Shown: positions 17,520 through 26,714, counted from the first letter of the stretch. The stretch is 64,000 nucleotides of DNA from Candidatus Melainabacteria bacterium (GCA_017307165.1 JAFKGK010000009.1:1-64000), one strand, 5' to 3'. Translations and numbers: made by a program. Notes: generated from the letters alone by a model not told the origin.

Positions 17520-18461
17520 TCAGCAATTGATCAAGTTGAGCAACTCGTCATAACGGGCCGCTACAGCCGTTATGAGCTCTGGCGGCAATGTCTTTTTGTT
17601 GCCAAGCGTAGACACTTTAGGTTGCGTTATCTCTGGCTTGAGATAGTGATCGACGATCTCCTCATACTCTGCACTCAGGCTGCTGCCGTAGTGCGCCCAG
17701 ACAAATTTGATACCGCGGCTGGCAGCCACGATGCCATCTTTTGCGAGACTGTCGCCAATAAAGAGACACTCTTGCGGATAGACGTCAAAGTCTTTGAGGA
17801 CTTGATCCAGGCCATGCGGACAGGGCTTTTCGTAGGAGAAAGGTAGTATGTGCAGACGTGTTTGCAGATCGCGAGTGGACTCGCGCAGGCTGGCGACCCG
17901 TTCGCGTCCATGCTGCAGAGTGATCGGACGATACGGGTCATCCACATCAGGCTCGATCGTAGCCAGAGAGTAAACCGCATCGAGCAGACCATCAAAGATC
18001 TGCTTGTTGCGCACTCGGGCCATGTACTCTGGCGCATCACTGAGTGCCACCACTTTTACCCCTTGCGCCTTTAGCTCTTGCAGAGTAGACAGCACATTGG
18101 GGAAAGGCCGGAGATATTTGGCCCGGTTGGCATCGACGGCCTGCCAAAATGGTTTTACAAACTCCTCTATAAATGTATCCGGGTCATCTTTAAAGTGCGT
18201 CCAGGCAAACTCGGTTTCTTCGAGCAGCCATGGGTATTCGTGAGTGCCGCGACGTTCGATCACGTGACCGATATCGCGAGAGAGCTCGAGCGCTGATTTG
18301 TTGAGACGTGGACTGATATCGCGTACAAAATCTCGGATAGCCGGCACAAAATAATCCCAAAAGGAGGCCATAGTGCCGTCCACATCGGTGATCACGAGCC
18401 GAGTCTGTGGCCTTGCGCCTCCAGCTAGCACTCTCAGCATTTGTGGTTTTAGTTCTTGCAT
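17520..18461 (-). CDS. HAD-superfamily hydrolase
   Basis: 313 residues from the ATG at 18461, chosen because GGAGG stands 8 nt before it while the upstream ATG overlaps the SD. Motif I is ITDVDGT (nucleophile D26, acid D28), motif II VVALSDAP, motif IV CLFIGDSLAKDGIVAASRG with the Mg2+-binding GDSxxxD. A large cap is inserted between motifs I and II. Family members are phosphatases or phosphonatases of small metabolites; the substrate cannot be read. It is monocistronic, with no obvious partner. Confidence 0.85.
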   Translation of the reverse strand: MQELKPQMLRVLAGGARPQTRLVITDVDGTMASFWDYFVPAIRDFVRDISPRLNKSALELSRDIGHVIERRGTHEYPWLLEETEFAWTHFKDDPDTFIEEFVKPFWQAVDANRAKYLRPFPNVLSTLQELKAQGVKVVALSDAPEYMARVRNKQIFDGLLDAVYSLATIEPDVDDPYRPITLQHGRERVASLRESTRDLQTRLHILPFSYEKPCPHGLDQVLKDFDVYPQECLFIGDSLAKDGIVAASRGIKFVWAHYGSSLSAEYEEIVDHYLKPEITQPKVSTLGNKKTLPPELITAVAARYDELLNLINC

Positions 18462-18607
18462 TTTGTGTACCTCCATAAAACCACGCTAAGGCCAGAGCAG
18501 GTTTAAAGCAAGTTATTTAGCGGCTTTGCTTAATAAACAAATATTGCACATGATTGTTTACGCAATGGTGGCAGCACCTCGGATGGTGCCGCCTGTCAGC
18601 ACACTCC

Positions 18608-19945
18608 TCACTCAAAAACCGGCTCCAATAGGGCTTTGCCACGCAGATAAGGTCGCAAGGCCGGCGGGATCCTGACCGTACCGTCAGCGGCCTGGTGATT
18701 TTCCAAAAACGGTATCAAAATGCGTGGAGCCGCCAGGGCTGTGTTGTTTAGAGTACGCACAAAATATTTCTCCTGGTATTTTTTGTGCCCCTTTCCATCC
18801 ATCTGTTTTGTTAAGCCCACCCCATACTTTATATTGAGTCTGCGCGCTTGAAACTCATGAAAAGTCGAGCACGAATGCGTCTCGCCAAAGCCCCCACGAC
18901 CAGGCATCCAGGCTTCGATATCGTGCTTGCGCACCTGTCCCAGTCCCATGTCACCAGTACAAACTGCCACCACTCGGTACGGTATCTCGAGTGCTTGCAT
19001 GATATCTTGTGCATTTTGCAAGAGCGCATAATGCTCGCGCAGCGAGATTTGCTCAGTCTCGTCGCCTGCACAAATCACCACCTGCTCTACTTTTTGAAAC
19101 TGGTGCACCCGATACAATCCTCTGGTGTCTCGGCCAGCAGCGCCTGCTTCCCGTCTAAAACAAGTCGAAATGCCGACCATCCGCAAGGGCAACTGCTCCA
19201 GATCAAAGACTCTATCTCGCTGCATCGCCATCAATGCCACCTCGGCAGTACCCGTCAAATAGAGCGGATCCTTTTCCAGCTTGTAGGCATTGTCCTCACC
19301 CAGAGGAAAATATCCAGTCCCGAACATCGCCTCCTCACGCACCATGACCGGTGGCGTCACCGGCACAAACCCTCGATCGACCACCATATCCAGGGCAAAG
19401 CGCAAAAGGGCCAGCTCGAGCAGAGCACCAGTGCCCTTTAGAGCATAGGCACGCGATCCGGCAGCACTACGGGCACCCTCAAAGTCGACCATGTCGTGCA
19501 TGCGCGCCAGCTCTACATGATCGCGCGGAACAAAACCTCCAAACTCCGGCATCGCGCCATGCCGAAAGAGCTCTACATTGTCGGCCTCAGTGGCCCCTAT
19601 CGGCACGTCCTCAGCCGGCAGTCCGGGCAGATAAGCGGCTAGAGCCATGTACTCGGCCTCCAGCTTGCGCAGATCCGCCTCCATGGCGCCAAGAGCCTTG
19701 CCGACATCGGCACCTTTTTGCCTGAGATGGGCTTTCTCGAATTCATCGAAGATCGCGGCCTTTTGAGCCATCTCCTGGGCGATTTCATTTTTTTGACGCC
19801 GCCATCCATCCACCTCCCTTTCTTTCCTCCTGAGCTCCTCCCTGGTCTCCAGCAAACGATCGAGATCCAGGGGCACTCCCTTGCGGGCGATTGCATCTTT
19901 ATAGGCGTCGATGTTTGCGAGTAATTTTTCCTCGTCGATTTTCAT
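18608..19945 (-). CDS. serS: Seryl-tRNA synthetase
   Basis: 445 residues, normal length. N-terminal coiled-coil tRNA-binding arm (residues 25-105, e.g. REELRRKEREVDGWRRQKN), then the class II core with TGTAEVALM, motif 2 STCFRREAGAAGRDTRGLYR and motif 3 near GVGLTKQ...RTLNNTALAAPRILIPFLE (two segments). It charges tRNA-Ser with serine in the cytoplasm. Start at 19945 (MKIDEEKLL) is set by GGAGAG 7 nt upstream; the open frame continues upstream through the leader without being protein. The leader holds a terminator hairpin and a competing helix, see 19975-20067. Confidence 0.96.
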   Translation of the reverse strand: MKIDEEKLLANIDAYKDAIARKGVPLDLDRLLETREELRRKEREVDGWRRQKNEIAQEMAQKAAIFDEFEKAHLRQKGADVGKALGAMEADLRKLEAEYMALAAYLPGLPAEDVPIGATEADNVELFRHGAMPEFGGFVPRDHVELARMHDMVDFEGARSAAGSRAYALKGTGALLELALLRFALDMVVDRGFVPVTPPVMVREEAMFGTGYFPLGEDNAYKLEKDPLYLTGTAEVALMAMQRDRVFDLEQLPLRMVGISTCFRREAGAAGRDTRGLYRVHQFQKVEQVVICAGDETEQISLREHYALLQNAQDIMQALEIPYRVVAVCTGDMGLGQVRKHDIEAWMPGRGGFGETHSCSTFHEFQARRLNIKYGVGLTKQMDGKGHKKYQEKYFVRTLNNTALAAPRILIPFLENHQAADGTVRIPPALRPYLRGKALLEPVFE

Positions 19946-19974
19946 GATATTGCTCTCCATGTGCGCCGCGAGGC

Positions 19975-20067
19975 CATAAAAAAACCCCGCTAGACGCGGG
20001 GTTTGTAAAAGACTGGACTGACTGATCCTATGATCGCGATCAAATACAGACAGGCACCACCGCATCT
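19975..20067 (-). promoter_or_regulatory. Attenuator-like leader of serS (terminator plus competing antiterminator)
   Basis: Minus strand: AACCCCGC-GTCTA-GCGGGGTT followed by a seven-T run ends about 30 nt before the serS start, so it sits in the leader, not after a gene. Upstream, AGATGCGG (20067-20060) can pair with CCGCGTCT (19999-19992), which uses the terminator 5' arm and loop, making the two folds exclusive. Right after AGATGCGG comes TGGTGCC, close to the T-box bulge TGGNACC. A serine or tRNA-Ser sensing switch is plausible. The short distance to the promoter argues against a full-size T-box. Confidence 0.5.
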
Positions 20068-20140
20068 CTATCCTCATAAGAAAGAGAAGAGCGAGAGGCT
20101 TGGCAATTAGCGGGTACAAGGTATTTGGTCATGATCTTTA

Positions 20141-20172
20141 TAGTTTAAAATTCTAGTTTAAAATTCTAGTTT
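20141..20172. repeat. 13-bp tandem repeat in the serS/TPR divergent promoter region
   Basis: TAGTTTAAAATTC occurs twice in tandem plus TAGTTT of a third unit. It lies between divergent serS and the TPR gene, where -10 elements of both would fall. TTGACA on the minus strand (20196-20191) may be the serS -35, though spacing to a -10 is long. Confidence 0.5.
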
Positions 20173-20189
20173 GTTGCGAGAGGATCGTT

Positions 20190-21203
20190 TTGTCAATATT
20201 TTTTTTGCAGACTCTCCGGACAATCTTTACAGCATCTCTTACCGCTAGTATTTTTTGCGCCATCAGCACGGCAATAGCGCCCGATGCGCATGCAGAGCTC
20301 GATCAAGCGACCACCACCTCAGAGATCAAGGCAGTCAAATCGAGACTCGATCCAAAGCAAAAAGCCATTATCGATCGGCTTGACGCAAGTCTCGACGAAA
20401 AGTCACGCAAGCAGATTGCAGCCACTATGCGCGATATCACCTTGCGCACTGCATCCGGTCAATACTCGGAAGACCTCATCACTGCCATAGCCTCACAGGT
20501 CTATGGACACAAGGTCTCTATGGACATAGCCGGCGACTTTTTTGCTATAGCGATCAAACGCTATCCAAACAATTGCTTTTTGCCATATTTTAGAGGAGCC
20601 AGCTGGCTGGTAGTAGACGAAAACAAGCTAGCCGAGCCCGATCTATTGCGCGCCATCGCACTTAATCCCAGATACTCCGAACCCCACGAAAAATACGGTC
20701 TGCTCCTCCGCAATCAAAAACAGGATAAACGCGCCTTGCAAGAGATGCTGATCGCCGAAAAACTATCTCCCTCCAAGCCATCGATCCAATGCAATAAAGC
20801 CGATCTACTTGTTTTACTGGGACAATACGAGGCCGCCATCGCCGCTTACCAAAAAGCTACCGCATTGTCCGATGGCCATCAAAACTGGCTAGCCGACTTT
20901 CATCGTGGCCGACTGTTGCTCAGACTAAAGCGATACGGCGAGGCCTATGAGGTCTTTAAGCATCTGCGGACACTCAACGATCAACCAAAGAGCGGCATTC
21001 CTACGCGCATGGCAGAGTGCTTGATCGGCCTAAAGCGCTATAAGGAGGCAGCACAGATCCTGCAAAAAGTGCTAGAGACTTATGACGATATAGATACGCA
21101 TAGGCTCTTGCTCAAAGCTTACCAGGCCATGGGAGACAAGGCCGGCATTGCGCGGGAAACCAAGTTTGTCAACGAGTTTGATGGCGATCTCAGGCCATTT
21201 TGA
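20190..21203 (+). CDS. Secreted TPR-repeat protein
   Basis: 337 residues from a TTG at 20190, preceded by AGAGGA; no in-frame ATG gives the signal peptide. The N-terminus (IFFLQTLRTIFTASLTASIF) ends in an Ala-rich cleavage site near DAHAE. From residue 100 on there are five or six TPR-like units, for example LVLLGQYEAAIAAYQKATAL and GLKRYKEAAQILQKVLETYD. Likely a periplasmic protein-interaction scaffold. The convergent gene on the minus strand ends only 13 nt after it. Confidence 0.8.
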   Translation: MSIFFLQTLRTIFTASLTASIFCAISTAIAPDAHAELDQATTTSEIKAVKSRLDPKQKAIIDRLDASLDEKSRKQIAATMRDITLRTASGQYSEDLITAIASQVYGHKVSMDIAGDFFAIAIKRYPNNCFLPYFRGASWLVVDENKLAEPDLLRAIALNPRYSEPHEKYGLLLRNQKQDKRALQEMLIAEKLSPSKPSIQCNKADLLVLLGQYEAAIAAYQKATALSDGHQNWLADFHRGRLLLRLKRYGEAYEVFKHLRTLNDQPKSGIPTRMAECLIGLKRYKEAAQILQKVLETYDDIDTHRLLLKAYQAMGDKAGIARETKFVNEFDGDLRPF

Positions 21204-21216
21204 TTAATGCAGAGAC

Positions 21217-21939
21217 TTAGTATCCGCCACCAAAACTGGTGATATTTTGCAGGCACATTTTTGCGCTCTGGACAAAGGCCATTGCTGGACGATCGCCGTC
21301 CTTGCTGCTAGTAATGCGGATAAGCAGAGGAGGGGTGTAGTTGCCACGATCGATCAGGCCCAATAAGGTACGACGTCGGCCTTTGACTCCAGGCAGTGGC
21401 ACCGGCAGCAAAAACGCCGGGCGACTGTAGCCGAGGCGGTATGGCATCGGTTTGCCCAATAGGTCCATGGTGCCCTTGCCATTTGCATCCAAATCGACGT
21501 CCATTGGATCAGCAATACTTTTGCTATTACTTCCATCGCTATTTTTATCGATGATCCCATCTCTGGCAAGGGCGTCGAGGGCTTTTTCTCTATCGGCATC
21601 GAGGTTTAGCCCAGGGAGGACCATGGCCTCCACATCGCAGCCGCTCTGCCTATCGGTGATATTGATAAAATCGCGTCCACTCTTTAGGTCGGCCTCAGCA
21701 TCGACTAAGGTGAGATGGCGCGGTAATGGATGCTTAAACGTAATGCTGCGATGGCTTATTATCTCCAGCTCGCGCATATCACGAGCATACTTGCCGACCG
21801 GAGACAAAAAAACTCGCGAGACAAACACCAAAAGCAAGGACACCAGTGGCAATACCGCAAGTATGACGACCGCGCCTATGGCCTTTTTGTCGAGAGGTAC
21901 TGGGGGCTTGCCTGGCTTCTTTTTTTTGGATTTAAACAT
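21217..21939 (-). CDS. Membrane-anchored hypothetical protein
   Basis: 240 residues: a Lys-rich cytoplasmic start (MFKSKKKKPGKPP), one membrane helix (AIGAVVILAVLPLVSLLLVFV, residues 20-40, written as a single span of about 21 positions in the protein), then an extracytoplasmic domain with a Ser/Asp/Asn-rich insert near 150. No family recognised. AGAGGC precedes the ATG. It is divergently oriented to the GLG-rich protein gene at 22090 with a 150-nt gap. Confidence 0.6.
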   Translation of the reverse strand: MFKSKKKKPGKPPVPLDKKAIGAVVILAVLPLVSLLLVFVSRVFLSPVGKYARDMRELEIISHRSITFKHPLPRHLTLVDAEADLKSGRDFINITDRQSGCDVEAMVLPGLNLDADREKALDALARDGIIDKNSDGSNSKSIADPMDVDLDANGKGTMDLLGKPMPYRLGYSRPAFLLPVPLPGVKGRRRTLLGLIDRGNYTPPLLIRITSSKDGDRPAMAFVQSAKMCLQNITSFGGGY

Positions 21940-22089
21940 GGCTGACAGCCTCTGTCTATTGCCCTGCGGCCTTGTAGAGCTTTTGATAGATAGATTTGGT
22001 TTGCATCATGGTCGTCATATTTTACTTTACCGATTAACAAGACGGGGCGCTGGGCAGAGAAAAAATAAAGCCGAAAATAGGATGGTTAG

Positions 22090-22851
22090 ATGAAAGCTGG
22101 CGATTTTGACAAGTATTTATCGATAGCTCTCGCATGCGCCTTTGCCTCGATCGTGTCGCAGATTCCCTTGCTAGGAGCGCTCGCGGACTCCAGAGAGCCA
22201 CCACCCATGCCTCCGGCACCGGCTCCCATGGCCGATAATCCCTCTGCCACCTCACCATTCGTTTCCCAAGATTTCCCCACGGATATCTCCGGCAATCCCA
22301 TCGTCAGTCACGCAGCTCCCGTGCCAGGTCCGCCAGTCGCAGCAGGTCCACTCGCCGACAAGCGTCAGGAGCTGGTCGATCGCATCTATGGGATGAAGGC
22401 CAACGGTGTCGGCATCGCCAACTACATGGCGGCTTTTGACTATATCGAGACTCTTGCGAGAGGCAATGCCAGCGAATCCGCCCTGCAGAGCCGCATGGAC
22501 AGCCTGCAAAAGGCATTGGACGATCAGGAGGTGCGCTCTACCTCACTCAAGGCCACGAGGCCCGGTGCAGCCAACAATGGCATGGGCATGCCGACCGGTG
22601 TGATGCCTGCCAACGGTATAGCGGCTGGCACGATGGGCCCTGGGCCGATGGCCGGTAATACAGACCCTGCCGCCCTGATGAGAAAGATGATGGAAAATGC
22701 CGGCGGCATGGGTGGTTTAGGTGGTCTGGGCGGTCTAGGCGGCCTGGGTGGTCTAGGCGGCCTGGGTAGTCTGGGCAACTTGGGAGACGGGGGTGGCCTT
22801 GGCGGCGATCCGCAAAAACTCCAGGAAATCCTCAAAAAAATGCAGCACTAA
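22090..22851 (+). CDS. Secreted Pro/Gly-rich protein with GLG repeats
   Basis: 253 residues. A signal-like segment (YLSIALACAFASIVSQIPLL) is followed by a proline-rich linker, a helical region of residues 95-155 (ELVDRIYGMKANGVGIANYM), a Gly/Met-rich linker and a run of six or seven GGL triplets at about residues 205-228, encoded by 9-bp DNA repeats (22701-22790). No known family. The stop TAA directly abuts the ATG of the PATAN gene, so the two are one operon. The start has no SD but TAGGAT 6 nt upstream, the leaderless pattern seen elsewhere in the window. Confidence 0.75.
   Translation: MKAGDFDKYLSIALACAFASIVSQIPLLGALADSREPPPMPPAPAPMADNPSATSPFVSQDFPTDISGNPIVSHAAPVPGPPVAAGPLADKRQELVDRIYGMKANGVGIANYMAAFDYIETLARGNASESALQSRMDSLQKALDDQEVRSTSLKATRPGAANNGMGMPTGVMPANGIAAGTMGPGPMAGNTDPAALMRKMMENAGGMGGLGGLGGLGGLGGLGGLGSLGNLGDGGGLGGDPQKLQEILKKMQH
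22701..22790 (+). repeat. 9-bp tandem repeat coding for GGL units
   Basis: About eight imperfect copies of GGTGGTCTG/GGCGGCCTA encode (Gly-Gly-Leu)n inside the secreted protein. Copy number is likely variable between strains. Confidence 0.8.
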
Positions 22852-24075
22852 ATGGAAATTTCTCAAGAAAATCGCACGACGACAGGCAGCAATAGCAATG
22901 GCATCACTCCCGTAGTGCTGGATTTGGCTCGCAAACTGCAGACCGGGCGACTGGACGTCCGCTCGGGCTATCTATGGGGCTCGATCTGGTTTGAGCGAGG
23001 CGAAGTCCGCGACGCAATGTCTGGTGATTATTATGGCGAAACCGCCGTGGTCGAGATACTTACATGGGGCACATGCGATTTTAGATTCTTTGCTGACGAG
23101 CCTTACAACAAGCAGACGGTCTTTGCAGATACACAGGTCCTACTGTTCGAGGCAGAGCAATTTAAGCAGCAGTTTCAGCAACTTTTAGCTGCCGGCCTTG
23201 TATACGAATCGGTCATCGTGCCCAATACGCGCGATCAAGACATACGCGACATCGAAAAGAGGCTGACTAGTGGATATAAATGCAATTTTGAGTCGCAACT
23301 CGATCTCTTGAGCTATCTACACGAAGAGAGGACACTGGCCGATCTGGTGCGCGACCTTAATATGGACAAGCATGACTGGGCTCCAGTCCTGGCCAATCTA
23401 AATCGATTGGGGCTCGTCCAATTTAGACCGCCGCGCATCGTCAACGAAAACCTCCTCGACTTTATCGGCACCGACGCCAACAAGCAATACGACAAGTTTT
23501 ATCAAAAGCTGCTCAAACCTGAGACTGGCCTTTTGGATTGGCGGACCTTTCTCTTTTTACTGACGCACGAGTACAAGCGTTACAGGTCTCAGCGTAGGCC
23601 GCTTTCCTTGATCGTTTTTGATCTAGGCGTGTCGGCGGGTCTGGATCACAATGGCGAGCGAATATCGACTGCCAGCACCACTCTCACCAATATTGCCGAG
23701 GCCAACGGGGGCGCCAACCAGCTAGAAGCATCAGATAGCAGTCTGCCTTTTATTGCCTGGAAAGTCGCTATGGCACGCATTGCTCTTTTGACCAAGCAAT
23801 CCGATGTGCTGGGACACTTTATGAACGACGGCTATGCCATCATGCTGCCCGATACTACCGGTTCGCAGGCAATGTTTGTTGCTGAGCAGATCGCGGCGAG
23901 CCTCACGAGAGCTCCGCTAAGTCAGGATATCGCTGACAAGGCTCTCGATCTGGCCTTTGGCGTGGCTTCGATACCCTTTGATGGCAGCGATCTGCAGGCG
24001 CTTTTTCAGGCAGCGACCCAGGCGAGATATCGTGCCCGGAGAGGTGCCAATCCAGTATCAGGATTGCGCAGCTGA
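22852..24075 (+). CDS. PATAN (DUF4388) protein with degenerate GGDEF-like domain
   Basis: 407 residues. Residues 15-85 match the PATAN/DUF4388 module (LARKLQTGRLDVRSGYLWGS, IWFERGEVRDA, AVVEILTWGTCDFRFFADE), found in cyanobacterial and myxobacterial signalling proteins. The middle has a second helical module (LLSYLHEERTLADLVRDLNM). The C-terminal 150 residues follow the GGDEF fold (FLLTHEYKRYRSQRRPLSLI, then HFMNDGYAIMLPDT where RYGGDEFAVLLPDT is expected), but the GG(D/E)EF catalytic signature is lost. It is therefore probably a signalling or scaffold protein without diguanylate cyclase activity. Translationally coupled to the GLG-rich protein. Confidence 0.8.
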   Translation: MEISQENRTTTGSNSNGITPVVLDLARKLQTGRLDVRSGYLWGSIWFERGEVRDAMSGDYYGETAVVEILTWGTCDFRFFADEPYNKQTVFADTQVLLFEAEQFKQQFQQLLAAGLVYESVIVPNTRDQDIRDIEKRLTSGYKCNFESQLDLLSYLHEERTLADLVRDLNMDKHDWAPVLANLNRLGLVQFRPPRIVNENLLDFIGTDANKQYDKFYQKLLKPETGLLDWRTFLFLLTHEYKRYRSQRRPLSLIVFDLGVSAGLDHNGERISTASTTLTNIAEANGGANQLEASDSSLPFIAWKVAMARIALLTKQSDVLGHFMNDGYAIMLPDTTGSQAMFVAEQIAASLTRAPLSQDIADKALDLAFGVASIPFDGSDLQALFQAATQARYRARRGANPVSGLRS

Positions 24076-24473
24076 AATAGCATGCAAGCATTAGCGCGAG
24101 CTAAGCAAAGCGATCGGCGCTTTAATTTGCCTATAAATCATAGATTTAAGCTCTTTGTTGCTTAAACCTCAGGCATATCTATTGCTTGACCACTAGAGCT
24201 TTTATTAGTTTGAACTCACTATTTCACTTTTCTGCAATAAGAGAAAAAACCAACCAGCTCACGCAATAAACGACACCTTGCACCGATGTCTCAGTCCTGT
24301 CACTGAGTCGGGCGATGCCGTTTAAGAGTTGGTCGAGATGATGTTGCGTCAAACATCAGGCTCACGGTCGAATCTCATACGCAGGCAGTGCGATAGCCAT
24401 CTGTGAAACCGAGAGAGTAAGCCCCAGTGACGCCTGGAGCGAGCTATCTCACAAATTCCGATTGGAGAAAACT
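24076..24473 (+). other. 400-nt gap: terminator and structured leader of the gluzincin-like gene
   Basis: AAAGCG-ATCGG-CGCTTT followed by AATTT (24106-24126) may end the PATAN operon. Downstream, CTCAGT-N6-ACTGAG near 24290-24307 and GATGTT-N6-AACATC near 24340-24357 are small hairpins in what would be a leader of up to 250 nt. No ORF or known riboswitch motif seen. TTGACC at 24186 is a possible -35. Confidence 0.35.
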
Positions 24474-26537
24474 ATGGAAAAGCTCATCAACCTGAAGCTC
24501 GACACCACCACCCACGCTGCCGTCCGCAAGGGCCACGGCAAGCCCGGCCACGATCACCAGACGTCGATCGATGTCGCCGGCACCGGTTCGTCCGACTTCC
24601 CCTTCCCGAGCGCCGACGATCTCGTCAAGCGTTCGCTCAAGCGGGCCAAGAAGGCGGATCGCAACAAGCGCCAGCGCGATCGTCGTGCCGGCAAGACCTC
24701 CGGCCAGTCGGCCGAGAGCGATATTGTCGCAGACGGCGAAAAGTCGCTGATCGGTCTGTCCATCCCCACGCCGGCTGCGGTCGTGCCCAAGGGTGCCACC
24801 CGTGACAGCTACACCGCGGGCCAAAACCTGCTCAAGTCGGCCGACGGCATCCAGGCCCTCATGATGCAGCGGCAGTTTGACGGTCTGTACGAGGCGCGCT
24901 TCGGCGACATCTCGGCGGCCGTCGGCTGGGGTCTGACCAACATGACCGGCAAGTACCAGCCGGTCGTGACCAGCCTGTCGCGTCAGCTCACCAAGCTGCG
25001 CACGGCGTACGAGCAGGCTCTGCCCAAGCTCATCGCCGAGCTCGCCAAGAAAAACCCCAAGGCTCCGGTCCAGGCGGTGATTCAGCGGGCTGTCCAGCTG
25101 CTCGACCAGGAGCTCGCTCGCATCCTGTACGTGCTCGAGGTCTACGCCGACAGCATCAAGCAGCACCGCGACGGGCGCTTCCGTGGCGAGGCCGAGGCTC
25201 TCGAGGTCTTCTTCGAGGACGCCTTCCGTCTCTACACCACGGGCGAGCTGCACTGCACGCCGACGGGCCAGGCTCCGACCCCGGCACAGCTGCCGACCTC
25301 GACCTACAAGGTCGGTGACGTGTTCATGATCCGCTTCACCGGTTCGGGGCTGGCAACCATCCCCGGTTCGCGTGGACCGGTGGGTGCGCACTCGCTGCAG
25401 TTCCCGTTCGACATGATCGACTTCATGACGATCAACTTTCCGCTGGTCGGCCACGAAGCCCGGCACAACGTCTTTCATGACGTGGTCGGGCTCGAGGACG
25501 AGATGCTGGAAGTCGTCGACAAGGCGATCCGCGACGCCCACGCCGCCGGCACCCTCAAGTTTGCCAAGGACGAGATGGAGCTGGGCAAGCAAAAGGAGTC
25601 GACGCTCGACATGGTGGTCAAGCTGATGTGCGACTGGCTCGGCGAGATCGATGCTGACGTCGTCGGCGGGGTCAACTTTTCGGGCGAAGCCTTCGGCAAC
25701 AACATGATCATGTCCTTCCCGGCCATGATGATCCGCTCGGGGCGCGTCTCCGAAAAGGTCAACCTGCTGCGCACCGACTCGTACTACAACCTGGTGGAGC
25801 AGAAGGACGGCTCGGTGGCCCTCGTCTTTGAGGAACATCCGGTCGACTACATCCGGGTCTACATCGTGGCGGCGACCCTGGACGAGCTCGGCTTCCCCAA
25901 GCCGGCAGCCCGTCTGCGTGAGCTGGCCGATTTTGCGGTGGGCGACAACCTGCCGACCGAAATCGTCTACCGCGATGCGGAAGGCAAGGAAGACCTCGTC
26001 ATCAAGTTTAACCCGGACGATCTCAAGGCGGTGGCGCCGGTGGTGGTCAAGGCCATCATCCGCACTCCGCTGCGCAGTCAGCTGGGCAAGAGCTGCGGTG
26101 ACCTGGTCCTCTGGACCGACAAGCGTCAGGCCAAGGTCAATGTCCTCAAGGACACCCTGGTGGCCGGCAAGTCGGATCTGCCGACCGACCAGGGCAGCAT
26201 CATGGCGACCTATGTCGGCGCGGCTGCGAGCGAGGCCTACCTCGATCTCGTCGCGAACGGCAAGGATGCGGTTTCGGCCGCACGCCAGGTGCACGCCAAC
26301 GCGCTCAAGATGATCGCCGGCCTGCGAGGGCTGGAGGCCAATCAGTGCCCGGTGGTCACGCCCGCCGTCGCGAGCCCGGCTCCGGCCAGCCCGCTGACGA
26401 CGACGGCAGCCGCTCCGGCGCAGACCGTGTCGGATCCGGCGGCGCAAGCTGCCCCGGCGCAGACCGTGTCGGATCAGACGGCGCAAGCCGCTCCGGCTCC
26501 GGCGGCCGACAACAACAAGTCGGCCGATACCAAGTAA
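24474..26537 (+). CDS. Gluzincin-like protein of unknown family (HEXXH plus EXXAD)
   Basis: 687 residues from the ATG at 24474 (TTGGAG SD). H327-E-A-R-H331 is an HEXXH zinc site, and 60 residues later E391-I-D-A-D-V-V-G fits the EXXADXXG third-ligand motif of M48-type gluzincins. There is no signal peptide; the N-terminus is Lys/Arg-rich (VKRSLKRAKKADRNKRQRD) and the last 80 residues are Ala/Pro low complexity with a duplicated AAPAQTVSD unit. Function unknown: protease or a metal-binding structural protein. Codon use is almost entirely C/G-ending, unlike neighbours such as 22090, suggesting very high expression or different origin. A strong terminator follows at 26559. Confidence 0.75.
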   Translation: MEKLINLKLDTTTHAAVRKGHGKPGHDHQTSIDVAGTGSSDFPFPSADDLVKRSLKRAKKADRNKRQRDRRAGKTSGQSAESDIVADGEKSLIGLSIPTPAAVVPKGATRDSYTAGQNLLKSADGIQALMMQRQFDGLYEARFGDISAAVGWGLTNMTGKYQPVVTSLSRQLTKLRTAYEQALPKLIAELAKKNPKAPVQAVIQRAVQLLDQELARILYVLEVYADSIKQHRDGRFRGEAEALEVFFEDAFRLYTTGELHCTPTGQAPTPAQLPTSTYKVGDVFMIRFTGSGLATIPGSRGPVGAHSLQFPFDMIDFMTINFPLVGHEARHNVFHDVVGLEDEMLEVVDKAIRDAHAAGTLKFAKDEMELGKQKESTLDMVVKLMCDWLGEIDADVVGGVNFSGEAFGNNMIMSFPAMMIRSGRVSEKVNLLRTDSYYNLVEQKDGSVALVFEEHPVDYIRVYIVAATLDELGFPKPAARLRELADFAVGDNLPTEIVYRDAEGKEDLVIKFNPDDLKAVAPVVVKAIIRTPLRSQLGKSCGDLVLWTDKRQAKVNVLKDTLVAGKSDLPTDQGSIMATYVGAAASEAYLDLVANGKDAVSAARQVHANALKMIAGLRGLEANQCPVVTPAVASPAPASPLTTTAAAPAQTVSDPAAQAAPAQTVSDQTAQAAPAPAADNNKSADTK

Positions 26538-26558
26538 CGGCTAGCCGTTGCTTTCTCG

Positions 26559-26600
26559 GAGGGCGTCCAGGTGCAAATCTGGATGCCCTCTTTCTCTTGT
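26559..26600 (+). terminator. Terminator after the gluzincin-like gene
   Basis: GAGGGCGTCCAG pairs with CTGGATGCCCTC (12 bp, one G-U) around an 8-nt loop, then TTTCTCTTGTTG. It is 22 nt after the stop. Confidence 0.85.
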
Positions 26601-26714
26601 TGCCAAATTAGCAATCACCAATCGTGTTCGACATGCTGCTCTGCGGCATGGCGCCTGGTTCCGGGCCAGATGCAGAACACACAACATCAACCCGGTTTTT
26701 TTGGAGAAAATGTC

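Noticed and set aside
24280..24473. tRNA or known riboswitch in the leader of the gluzincin-like gene
   Set aside because: CGGTCGAATCTC resembles a T-loop by a few bases only; no acceptor stem or anticodon arm can be folded around it.
24444..26486. 680-residue open frame on the minus strand
   Set aside because: It mirrors the plus-strand gluzincin-like gene; strong C/G-ending codons suppress stops on the other strand. Composition is Arg/His/Gly/Leu-rich with no motif and no start signal.
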